DNA of 8,118 bases from the NCBI GenBank assembly GCA_003646525.1, contig QMKU01000049.1, forward strand, positions 1 through 8,118, given 5' to 3'. The translations under genes were made by a program, and so were the position numbers. The notes under the pieces were generated by a model. The model saw only the letters and a program-made list of their open reading frames with translations. It ran no database searches and was not told the DNA's origin. Shown one piece after another: positions 1-6,533 of this stretch. The first letter of the stretch is position 1, and each line of letters opens with the position of its first letter. The stretch comes from Campylobacterota bacterium (GTDB lineage: Bacteria; Campylobacterota; Campylobacteria; Campylobacterales; Sulfurovaceae).

Positions 1-1430
1 ATCAGGAGCAGTGAGCTTCGTGCGCTGATTCCCATCAGGGAGATAAATCCGATCAGAGAAGTAGCAGTCAAAAAGAAATGTGTATCGGTAAAAAAGAGTT
101 GGATTTGATCTGTGAGCCAATGCCCGATGATGACACCAATGATGGAGAGAAAACTTCCGACCAGAACGATACCACTCAGAGCGAAGGATTTGTAGTAGAC
201 GACTATCAGCAGAAACATCAGTACCAATGCAGCGATGAAGGCACCACCTAGATCACGAAAAGTGTCGAGTGAAACTTTCATCTCTCCGTCCCATCTCAAG
301 AGCATTTTTTCACCAGTTTTATTGTGGATCAGTTCGAGGTCAAACATATAGGTTGTGATACCAAGGACTTTGGTCACATTGAAATCCACAGAGAGTCGCT
401 CCAGCATTTTTTCTCGTGCCTCTAGCAAGGGGTATACTTGACTGACCATATCACATTCCGCAGTGATAGTTACCATATTTTTGAGATTTTTTCTAAAAAT
501 AGCAGGACTTGATTTTGAGGTTTTAATAGAGATGATTTCACTGAGTGGCACCATCATCCCCTTTTTATTCATCAGTTTCAGGGAGGAGAGTTTGTCGAGG
601 AGTGACTCTCTGGAATCAAACTCAATCATACGAGTTTCACTATTCAGTCTCATAAAAATAGGAACCTGATCTTGCTGATCACGAGTATTTTTGACAGCGA
701 CAGGCATTCCTTTGAATGCCAGATAGATGATTTGGTTGACTTGATCTACGCCTAGTGCACTTCGGACGATCTTTTCTGTGTCCAAAATCAGGTCATATTT
801 AGTATAGAGATCATCCTGCATGATATCGACATCCACTAGTCCGTCTGTCTCTCTCAGCATACGAGCAGTTTTTTTAGCTGTTTTCCTGAGTAGGGTATTA
901 TCTTTGCCATAGAGTTCGACGACGATAGTAGCAAGCGTCGGTGGTCCAGAAGGCATTTCTGTAAATCGGATAGATGTATGGGGTGTGAGTATACCACAGG
1001 CTTTGTTGATCTCAGGACGAATACGATGCACCATCATGAAAGAGGGTTCATCTCGTGCATGTTTATCTGTCAGATTGATGACAATCTCTGCTTGGTTTTT
1101 GAGAGATTTAAAAGCTGACCCCTTGACTAGTCCAGCATAATCTAGTGGTGCCCCCTGACCTAGATAAACTTCCATATCGGTAATCTCTTTCTCATGTTTG
1201 AGATAGTCTACGATACAGGTAGTGACAGTTTTAGTCTCTTCGGTCGATGCGTTGGTGGCAGTATCAATATAGATAGTGAAAGTATTGGCACTTTTGCCCG
1301 GGAGCATCCTAGCTAGTACTAGTTTGGATGGGATCATCATTACGGCACCTGCCATAGAGAGGAGAACGATCGCTGTGACGATCCATTTGTTGCGAGGAGT
1401 GTTGATGATAGAGTATATGAATTTTTCCAT
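1..1430 (-). CDS. RND efflux permease, C-terminal half (partial at window edge)
   Basis: This is the second half of a NolG/AcrB-type RND inner-membrane proton-driven exporter. I translated 476 codons from ATG 1430 with no stop before the left edge. Residues about 15-33 form TM7, followed by a periplasmic porter domain with the family-typical stretch EMPSGPP and then VVELYG. RWDGE precedes TM8 (about 397-413), then come TM9 and TM10. TM10 holds GFISLMGISARSS, with R471 where this family normally has the GIVVRNS relay motif (AcrB K940 position). TM11 and TM12 would lie outside the window. The start is well supported: GGAGGAG lies about 8 bases upstream. The ATG is in the same frame as the upstream half-gene and is separated from its TAA by a single ATA codon. 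The split point falls in the cytoplasmic loop between TM6 and TM7. Substrate is unknown, and no membrane-fusion or outer-membrane partner gene is visible here. Confidence 0.88.
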   Translation of the reverse strand, partial: MEKFIYSIINTPRNKWIVTAIVLLSMAGAVMMIPSKLVLARMLPGKSANTFTIYIDTATNASTEETKTVTTCIVDYLKHEKEITDMEVYLGQGAPLDYAGLVKGSAFKSLKNQAEIVINLTDKHARDEPSFMMVHRIRPEINKACGILTPHTSIRFTEMPSGPPTLATIVVELYGKDNTLLRKTAKKTARMLRETDGLVDVDIMQDDLYTKYDLILDTEKIVRSALGVDQVNQIIYLAFKGMPVAVKNTRDQQDQVPIFMRLNSETRMIEFDSRESLLDKLSSLKLMNKKGMMVPLSEIISIKTSKSSPAIFRKNLKNMVTITAECDMVSQVYPLLEAREKMLERLSVDFNVTKVLGITTYMFDLELIHNKTGEKMLLRWDGEMKVSLDTFRDLGGAFIAALVLMFLLIVVYYKSFALSGIVLVGSFLSIIGVIIGHWLTDQIQLFFTDTHFFLTATSLIGFISLMGISARSSLLL

Positions 1431-1433
1431 TAT

Positions 1434-3065
1434 TTAGTCTCCTCCCCTCTTGAACTTGATCAGTTTTCTTGCTAGATAGGGGGCAAAAACATACGCGACA
1501 AAGAGCGAGACCGCTAGTGCTACAGGGACATTTAATGGGATAGGCTTCATAAACTGCCCCATCATTCCGCCAACAAAAGCCATAGGTATCATCGTTAACA
1601 TAATTGCAATGGTTGCGATGTTGGTAGAGGGACCGATCTCATCCGTTGCTCGGATGATGATTTCGTCGAATTCCCTACCTTTGGATTCAGGCAGATGAAG
1701 ATGACGATGAATATTTTCAATCACAATAATGGCATCATCGACGATCAAACCAAGACTCAACAAAAAGGCAAAGAGAGTGATTCGGTTGATCGTCTGATCA
1801 GTCATCAGAGCTATGAAAAGAGTAGTTGCCAAAATCATAGGTACAGCGATAGTTACCACCAATGATTCTCTCCATCCCAAAAATGGCACCAAGATGAGTG
1901 CAATGATAATGATAGTAATCACCAAGTGGTGTACTAATTCGTTGACGGCTTCATCGGCACGGATACCATAGTTGCGGGTAATGATGAAACCTACACCCTG
2001 TTCTCTCAGTTGCGCTTTTGCTTTGTGTAACTCCTCTATGGCACTTTTGGCGATCAATACGGCGTTGGTTCCTTTGAGTTTAGAGATAGTCATCGTAATC
2101 TGCTCCCCAGCATCACGAAAATGTATTGCCTCCGTCTCTTTTTGATCCCCCTTGTGCTCTTGGTGATCTACTTTGTCGGCATCCATACCTTTGTGGTAAG
2201 TGATGAGAGAAGTTTGATGGTTTTGGATATCATAGTTATAGCTAACAGTAGCGATATCTTTGAGATAGATAGGTGAGCCTTGATACTGGGCGACGATCAA
2301 CTCTTTGAGATCATCCGTATTATCGACGGCATTTTTGATGCCAAATACAACGAGCTTTCCAGTTGCCGTAGGTGTATCGATCTGGGGAGCATTGCTAGAG
2401 ATCGCTTTGATCGCTTGTGCAATTTGCCCTAGAGAGATGTGGTAGCCTGAGAGTTTGTGCAGATCGATCAAGACATTGAATTGGGGTCGTTTAACTCCTT
2501 TGAGTGTTGTCTTGGAGACATTCTCCAGAGCATTGACATTTTGTTGTATGTCACGAATCGTTTTATAGAGCTTGATGGTATCGGTTTGTTTACCTTCAAG
2601 CTTATAAAATGCAACCGTCAGGATAGGGATATCTATATCTATATCAAAGGGTTTGACCAAAGGCGGCAGTGTGCCCTTGGGGAGATGATCCATATTTTGC
2701 ATCACTTTGTCATAAAGTTTCAAGTTGGAGGATTCTCTATCTTGACCGATGAGGTATTGGACATTTAGCATTCCGAAATTGTTCATGGCGGTACCGTAGA
2801 TATTATCTATCCCTTTGATCTCCCGTATTCTCCGCTCAAGAGGCTTGATAATGACATTGGCGATCTCCTTGGGTGTCGCTCCCGGTATAGCGACGATGAC
2901 CGATCCACCACTGACCTGAATCTGTGGATCTTCTTCTCTAGGCATTACTTCAAGAGAAACATAGCCGAGTAGTAAAATAGCAAATGCCAAAACTGGCGTG
3001 AGTGGATTGCTCAGAAAAGCTTTGGCAAGATGTCCTGCGATATTTTTGCTGTGATATTCTTTCAT
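1434..3065 (-). CDS. RND efflux permease, N-terminal half (543 aa)
   Basis: This is the first half of an RND-superfamily exporter; full-length members are usually about 1,000-1,100 residues. It contains TM1 (about 22-40), followed by PREEDPQI at 42-49, which I recognise from the NolG-like branch (usually PREEEPQI). A periplasmic porter domain follows with LPPLVKPFDIDIDIPIL near 133-149, then TM2-TM6 from about residue 378 to 532. TM4 carries the proton-relay aspartates D443 and D444 in GLIVDDAIIVIEN. An H/D/E-rich insert lies at about 291-322. The protein ends in LIKFKRGGD just after TM6, exactly where an intact RND protein would run through a cytoplasmic loop into TM7. The other half follows immediately in the same frame. 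No convincing Shine-Dalgarno precedes the ATG at 3065, and no ATG, GTG or TTG lies between it and the upstream in-frame stop (TAA at 3110-3108). Confidence 0.9.
   Translation of the reverse strand: MKEYHSKNIAGHLAKAFLSNPLTPVLAFAILLLGYVSLEVMPREEDPQIQVSGGSVIVAIPGATPKEIANVIIKPLERRIREIKGIDNIYGTAMNNFGMLNVQYLIGQDRESSNLKLYDKVMQNMDHLPKGTLPPLVKPFDIDIDIPILTVAFYKLEGKQTDTIKLYKTIRDIQQNVNALENVSKTTLKGVKRPQFNVLIDLHKLSGYHISLGQIAQAIKAISSNAPQIDTPTATGKLVVFGIKNAVDNTDDLKELIVAQYQGSPIYLKDIATVSYNYDIQNHQTSLITYHKGMDADKVDHQEHKGDQKETEAIHFRDAGEQITMTISKLKGTNAVLIAKSAIEELHKAKAQLREQGVGFIITRNYGIRADEAVNELVHHLVITIIIIALILVPFLGWRESLVVTIAVPMILATTLFIALMTDQTINRITLFAFLLSLGLIVDDAIIVIENIHRHLHLPESKGREFDEIIIRATDEIGPSTNIATIAIMLTMIPMAFVGGMMGQFMKPIPLNVPVALAVSLFVAYVFAPYLARKLIKFKRGGD
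1437..1448 (-). promoter_or_regulatory. Ribosome binding site for the second RND half-gene
   Basis: Read on the minus strand, the last sense codons of the first half-gene (AGG GGA GGA GAC, Arg-Gly-Gly-Asp) make a purine block containing GGAGG, a near-ideal anti-SD match. It is followed by TAA, ATA and then ATG. This supports ATG 1430 as a true, translationally coupled start and argues against plain loss of the C-terminal half. Confidence 0.75.
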
Positions 3066-3180
3066 AGCAGGAAGTATATCAGATTTAACTGTAATGATAA
3101 GTATTATTTATGAATTTTTATTTTATTTAATAAAATTGTGAATAATGCAGGCATTCCTTATCTTATACTAGACACTTTTT
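3066..3180. other. AT-rich leader region upstream of the RND genes
   Basis: This noncoding stretch lies between the RND start and the hairpin pair at 3181. It is very AT-rich, with a small TTTTAT/ATAAAA inverted repeat at 3121-3135 and a 5-bp dyad AATGC-AG-GCATT at 3144-3155. The RND promoter on the minus strand should be here, but the region offers several loose TATAAT-like strings (for example TATAAG, minus-strand complement of 3162-3167) and I cannot pick one. The dyad could be a weak operator; nothing further is supported. Confidence 0.3.
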
Positions 3181-3228
3181 GGAGGTCGGACTTCAGTCCG
3201 ATATAGACGGGACTGAAGTCCCTACTCC
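3181..3228. repeat. REP/BIME-like paired hairpin, copy 1
   Basis: Two opposed short hairpins are enclosed by GGAG (3181-3184) and its complement CTCC (3225-3228). The left hairpin is CGGAC-TTCA-GTCCG (3187-3200). The right hairpin is GGGAC-TGAA-GTCCC (3209-3222). The right arm and its 3' flank recur almost exactly at 4578-4605. Each arm follows GGAG-N3-GGACT-TY-AGTCC, resembling REP elements: a short tetranucleotide beside an imperfect palindrome, with paired inverted copies forming a BIME. Such elements are usually mobilised by RAYT (TnpA-REP) transposases acting in trans; none is encoded here. It lies downstream of the MFS gene. No T-tract directly follows either hairpin, so a classical intrinsic terminator is not shown. 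Confidence 0.72.
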
Positions 3229-3282
3229 TAGACTCTTTTAAAGTGTTCACTACTTTTTAGGCTTTATGAAAGATGCCATAAT

Positions 3283-4494
3283 TTATACGCCTAATTTTTT
3301 CAATTTATTGGTTGTCAATACCCCAATAGCAAGCATAAATAGCGTAGTAAGATAGAGTGTTGTATATCCGTAGCTTTGGAGAATATAGCCACCGGGAATG
3401 GTGAAAAAAAGTCCTATTGAGCTGAGGGTAGAGTGGATGGCAACATAGACAGGGCGTTTTGCCTCGGGAGCAATTTCTAGGATGAGGTTCAAGTCAGCAT
3501 TTCTAAATCCATCGATAGCGATACCAAAAAGAAGGAAAATCAATCCATAAGAGAGTGGACTATGAGCAAAGAGTGCCATTATAAAAGCAGTGATGACGAT
3601 GAGGTATGCGATCTGCATCATAAAGATATAGTCACCTTTGAAACGCTTCCATAGCAGGAGGTTTCCTAGCATGCTTCCGATCATTTGTATAGTGATAAAA
3701 CCACCGATCAGCCATCCCGTGAGTTCAAAGGATTCTTTGGCTTTCAGGATGATAAAAGGGAGTGAAAGGAAAAAGGAGTAACCTAACAAGGAGACAGCCG
3801 TTTGTAGTCGCAGTCTCTCGTCATCCTTAAAGAGCGTTATTGCATTGCGGATAAAAAGCCAAAAAGATGCTTCCTTTTGAGAAACATTCGTCTTGACAGG
3901 TTCATCAATAGTCGCAAAAGCAAAAAGTCCTATAAGCAACAGAAAGGCACTCACCATGAAAAGATAAGCATAGCTCATCGGTGCCTGAAAATGTTCGAGG
4001 ATCACTCCTGTCACACCACCGCTGAGGATAGCTGCGAGTGAAGCAAAGAGTTGTTTGTTTGCCATCGTTCTGCCCCGCTCCTCTCTGCTAAATACTTTGG
4101 CAATAATCTCCTTGAAGTAGATTCCACCAAAACCAGCAGAGAAGGAGAAGAAAAAGAGTCCAATACCGATCAGCCAAAGTGTGAGTGTAGGATTCTTGTC
4201 CCCTACAAAAAAGATCGCAACTCCGATCATAAACCAAGAGAAGAAACGAAAGAAAAAGACGACTCTGAGATAGGGAAGTACATGGCTATAACTCTGAGCA
4301 TAAAATGCCGCAAAGAGTTGAACAACGATCGCACCACCTCTCATCAATGAAGCGAATAGACCCACTAGGATCAGATTGTCACTGAAGTGGTGGACAATGA
4401 GAGGGAGTATAGTAGAGGGTTCAGCTACTGTAATGGCGAGTGCTAGAAAAAAGCCATGGATGGCATTTTTGGTATTGTTAGATTTGTAGGACAA
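3283..4494 (-). CDS. MFS-type membrane transporter, TTG start (403 aa)
   Basis: This is a predicted inner-membrane major facilitator permease. The 403-residue length and about twelve hydrophobic segments fit the fold. Segments are visible around 12-33, 43-63, 75-97, 104-125, 146-165 and 175-193, with a hydrophilic central loop near 195-210 and six more segments to the end. A basic loop with SREERGR (about 136-142) lies between TM4 and TM5. The TM2-TM3 loop lacks a clear canonical GxxxDRxGRR motif, so substrate cannot be assigned. The start codon is TTG: no in-frame ATG occurs near the N-terminus, the upstream frame closes at TAA 4530-4528, and AAAGGG sits 8 bases before the TTG. It ends in KLKKLGV. 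It is flanked on both sides by REP-like hairpin pairs and may be transcribed separately from its neighbours. Confidence 0.82.
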   Translation of the reverse strand: MSYKSNNTKNAIHGFFLALAITVAEPSTILPLIVHHFSDNLILVGLFASLMRGGAIVVQLFAAFYAQSYSHVLPYLRVVFFFRFFSWFMIGVAIFFVGDKNPTLTLWLIGIGLFFFSFSAGFGGIYFKEIIAKVFSREERGRTMANKQLFASLAAILSGGVTGVILEHFQAPMSYAYLFMVSAFLLLIGLFAFATIDEPVKTNVSQKEASFWLFIRNAITLFKDDERLRLQTAVSLLGYSFFLSLPFIILKAKESFELTGWLIGGFITIQMIGSMLGNLLLWKRFKGDYIFMMQIAYLIVITAFIMALFAHSPLSYGLIFLLFGIAIDGFRNADLNLILEIAPEAKRPVYVAIHSTLSSIGLFFTIPGGYILQSYGYTTLYLTTLFMLAIGVLTTNKLKKLGV

Positions 4495-4552
4495 TTTTAG
4501 AGCCCTTTCTTTTAATTTGTGGTAGCCTTAGGAATAGCAAAAATAGATACTT

Positions 4553-4599
4553 GGAGCAGGGACTTTAGTCCCATTAAACGGGACTGAAGTCCCTGCTCC
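4553..4599. repeat. REP/BIME-like paired hairpin, copy 2
   Basis: This is a second copy of the element at 3181-3228. It runs GGAG (4553-4556), CA, hairpin GGGAC-TTTA-GTCCC (4559-4572), a 7-base spacer, hairpin GGGAC-TGAA-GTCCC (4580-4593), TG, CTCC (4596-4599). The block 4578-4605 matches 3207-3234 with only two differences over 28 bases, while the left arms differ more. It lies between the hisIE stop and the MFS start, so it is transcribed if these genes share a message. It could act as a 3'-end stabiliser or a Rho-modulating structure, as known for REPs in enterobacteria. Confidence 0.75.
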
Positions 4600-4602
4600 T
4601 AA

Positions 4603-4623
4603 ACTATTGACTATTAACTATTG
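4603..4623. repeat. Three tandem heptanucleotides across the hisIE stop
   Basis: ACTATTG, ACTATTA and ACTATTG run head to tail on the plus strand. On the minus strand they give the last two hisIE sense codons (Asn-Ser), the TAA stop at 4614-4616, and further stop triplets. A change in copy number would shift frame but would still meet a stop quickly. Confidence 0.6.
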
Positions 4624-5285
4624 GGCTTTCTCTTCTCTCTCTCTTCGATCCCACTCATTCCAAAACGGCTTGTTAATTCTTGTTTGACACGATCGGGACT
4701 GATATCTCTCAGTCCTAGTCCGACCAAGGCATGATAGAGGAGATCAGCTGCTTCGTGGATGACCTGCTCGTCACTCTCTTTCTCAACTGCAACGCAGAGT
4801 TCGTCTGCTTCTTCGCGGATCTTGCTGAGTAGTAGAGTCCTGTCATTGAGGAGTTTTTTGGTCCAAGAGTTGCTAGAGTCGGGAGCATTTTTGCGTTCGA
4901 GAACGGTATGGTAGAGTGTATCGACGACGCTATATATAGCATCGGTATTGATCTCTTGATCGAGTATTGTCTTGTTTTGCATCACTGAAGTGAAAAAACA
5001 GCTTTTGCGTCCCGTATGGCAGGCGACACCTTTTTGTTCAATCTTGAGGATGAGTGTGTCGGCATCACAATCGAGCAAAATATCATCGATCTTCTGTGTA
5101 TGTCCAGAGCTTTCGCCTTTTCTCCAGATGCGCTGTTTGCTACGACTGAAGTAGTGAGCATAGCCACTGCTGAGTGTGAGATCATAAGCCTCTTTATTCA
5201 TATAAGCAAGCATCAAAATATCGTTTGTTTTGCTCTCTTGTGCGATTGCGGGGATGATAGGGTTTTTTTGCCAGTCTAGCTGCAT
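4614..5285 (-). CDS. hisIE: Bifunctional phosphoribosyl-AMP cyclohydrolase / phosphoribosyl-ATP diphosphatase
   Basis: This enzyme carries out histidine biosynthesis steps 2 and 3 in the cytoplasm: HisE removes pyrophosphate from PR-ATP and HisI opens the PR-AMP ring. At 223 aa the length fits the fused form. The HisI domain is residues about 1-110, with WRKGESSGHTQ (54-64), the metal-binding DCDADTL (72-78), and CHTGRKSCFF (89-98) supplying the zinc cysteines C89 and C96 together with C73. The HisE domain is residues about 118-205, an all-alpha pyrophosphatase with EEADEL (158-163) and HEAADLLYH (177-185). All expected catalytic signatures look intact. The ATG at 5285 has GGAG five bases upstream (5291-5294). 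Other his genes are not in the window. A paired hairpin fills the 90-bp spacer before it, so expression relative to the SPFH gene may be modulated there. Confidence 0.95.
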   Translation of the reverse strand: MQLDWQKNPIIPAIAQESKTNDILMLAYMNKEAYDLTLSSGYAHYFSRSKQRIWRKGESSGHTQKIDDILLDCDADTLILKIEQKGVACHTGRKSCFFTSVMQNKTILDQEINTDAIYSVVDTLYHTVLERKNAPDSSNSWTKKLLNDRTLLLSKIREEADELCVAVEKESDEQVIHEAADLLYHALVGLGLRDISPDRVKQELTSRFGMSGIEEREKRKPNS

Positions 5286-5301
5286 GGGGTCTCCGATAGG
5301 G

Positions 5302-5369
5302 TAGGGTGTTGTGTATTCACAACACTGTGTTGATTTGTTTTTTTGGTGTTGTTGAGAGACAACACCCTA
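5302..5369. repeat. Paired hairpin of a second type with 11-bp outer arms
   Basis: TAGGGTGTTGT (5302-5312) and ACAACACCCTA (5359-5369) form a perfect 11-bp inverted repeat. Each arm also folds locally: GTGTTGTG-TATT-CACAACAC (5306-5325) and GGTGTTGT-TGAGAG-ACAACACC (5345-5366), both with perfect 8-bp stems. The outer pairing and the local hairpins are mutually exclusive. GTAG (5301-5304) precedes the left stem. The plan is the same as the two REP-like pairs nearby, but the stem sequence is unrelated. It occupies most of the SPFH-hisIE spacer and ends 17 bases before the hisIE ATG, just ahead of its ribosome binding site, so folding could affect hisIE translation. Confidence 0.72.
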
Positions 5370-5375
5370 GGGGTT

Positions 5376-6491
5376 CTATTGACTCACGACTTCAGAGCGT
5401 ATAATGGATGCTGTTCCTCTGCTTTTGGTATCGACCCAGATATTGGGAACGGCACCGCCAGGCGTGAGGAAGATTTGGGCATTTTTATTAAACTTGAGTG
5501 CTTCGTTGAACTTGCCTTGTGTTTTGATCTGTTCAAGTTGGAGAAGTACCGGTGTCAATGATTCAGATATGAGTTTGTTTGCTTTGGCTTGCTCTTCTGC
5601 TTCGATACGGATTTTGTCTGCTTCACCTTGTGCCTCAATACGATTTCTCTCAGCTTCACCCTTTGCGATTTCAGCTGCTTTTTGTGCTTGCTGTTTGGCT
5701 TTTTCTTTCTGCTGTTCAGCGATGGTAACATCCTGCTTGGCGATCTGCACTCTCTCGATCTGATCTTTGATCTTGACAGGGAGGTTGATAGTTCTGAGTT
5801 CCACAGAGGTAAGTATTACTGGCTGATTGGGAAGCTCATCAACACTCTCTTTTACTTTCATCTCAATGGCTGCTGCAATCTCATTACGCATCTCGGGGAG
5901 TTGCTCAGCAGTGTATTGTCCTACTACATCACGGACAACTTCTCTCACTTTAGAGTTGATAATCTTCTCTTCCCAACTTGATCCCCATTTTTCGATCGTA
6001 GCAGGTGCTGATTCGGCTTTGAGACGATATTGTACTGCGATATCGATATTGACCGTCAATCCTCTCTTGTCGAGTACGGAAATCGCAGGGTTTCTTCTCA
6101 ATCCGCCCTCAAAACCTCTATATGAATCGCCCAGTGCGCCTGTACTGACATTGCTATAGGTAATCAGTCGGATACGGGTATTGACTGGAATAATCTTCTG
6201 AAAGACAGGAATATAGAAATGCAGTCCCGCGCTCAATGGTGTCTGGTCAAATTTTCCTGTTTTGACTTTGATTCCCACTTCACCAGAGTTGATGATGGTA
6301 AAAGGCTTAAAAGCAACAAATACTGCCCCAACAATGACAAGAGCAATAATCCAAGGCATGATTTTGCCCATATTATTATTATTATCAAGTGGATTATTCA
6401 TATTAAATCCACCACCATTATTCCTATTGTTGTTATTGCCAGTGTTGCCTGGCTTTTTTTTCTTGAAGTAATCGTTCATGTCTGCTGGCAT
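5376..6491 (-). CDS. SPFH/prohibitin-family membrane protein (371 aa)
   Basis: This is a band-7/prohibitin-like protein, anchored in the inner membrane and probably forming large ring oligomers that act as membrane scaffolds or regulate membrane proteases. That role is known for relatives and not shown here. A short cytoplasmic tail (1-17) is followed by an Asn/Gly-rich tract (18-42), one transmembrane helix (about 44-63), and the SPFH domain from about 64 to 245 with INSGEVGIKVKTGKF and AGLHFYIPVFQKI. A long charged coiled coil runs from about 248 to 312, including the near-repeat GEAERNRIEAQGEADKIRIEA. The C-terminal region includes ILTPGGAVPN-like FLTPGGAVPNIWV (341-353). ATG 6491 is preferred because AAGGA lies 9 bases upstream; a second ATG four codons later has no clear Shine-Dalgarno. 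It follows ilvE by 66 bp, a pairing I recall from Campylobacter (Cj0269c-Cj0268c). Confidence 0.9.
   Translation of the reverse strand: MPADMNDYFKKKKPGNTGNNNNRNNGGGFNMNNPLDNNNNMGKIMPWIIALVIVGAVFVAFKPFTIINSGEVGIKVKTGKFDQTPLSAGLHFYIPVFQKIIPVNTRIRLITYSNVSTGALGDSYRGFEGGLRRNPAISVLDKRGLTVNIDIAVQYRLKAESAPATIEKWGSSWEEKIINSKVREVVRDVVGQYTAEQLPEMRNEIAAAIEMKVKESVDELPNQPVILTSVELRTINLPVKIKDQIERVQIAKQDVTIAEQQKEKAKQQAQKAAEIAKGEAERNRIEAQGEADKIRIEAEEQAKANKLISESLTPVLLQLEQIKTQGKFNEALKFNKNAQIFLTPGGAVPNIWVDTKSRGTASIIRSEVVSQ
6371..6385. repeat. ATT trinucleotide microsatellite inside the SPFH gene
   Basis: TATTATTATTATTAT on the plus strand encodes part of the poly-Asn run (residues about 36-40) on the minus strand. 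Because the unit is three bases, slippage would change the number of Asn residues without breaking the frame. Confidence 0.6.
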
Positions 6492-6533
6492 GGTCTTTTT
6501 TCCTTAATCTATTGTGATTTTACATATATTTTG

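Noticed and set aside
463..669. Plus-strand ORF of 68 codons inside the RND C-half
   Set aside because: It is antisense to a continuous, well-conserved RND coding frame and has no independent support.
1431..1436. A frameshift as the cause of the RND split
   Set aside because: The two halves are in the same reading frame; the interruption is a single in-frame TAA followed by ATA and ATG, so it is a stop or natural split and not an indel.
3181..3228. Classical Rho-independent terminator
   Set aside because: The hairpins have only 5-6 bp stems and no T-tract immediately follows on either strand. The shared consensus with 4553-4599 fits a dispersed repeat better.
4494..4494. A later ATG start for the MFS gene
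   Set aside because: No in-frame Met occurs before about residue 67, which would delete the first two membrane helices; TTG with AAAGGG upstream is better.
3181..5369. CRISPR-like repeat array
   Set aside because: The repeats are over a kilobase apart with genes between, are internally inverted, and have no regular spacers or cas genes.
5290..5375. His operon leader/attenuator peptide before hisIE
   Set aside because: No short ORF with a run of His codons is present in the spacer; the hairpins lack a leader-peptide partner.
5404..5981. Plus-strand ORFs rich in Cys/Ser/Leu/Phe
   Set aside because: They are antisense shadows of the SPFH coiled-coil codons; composition mirrors the opposite strand.
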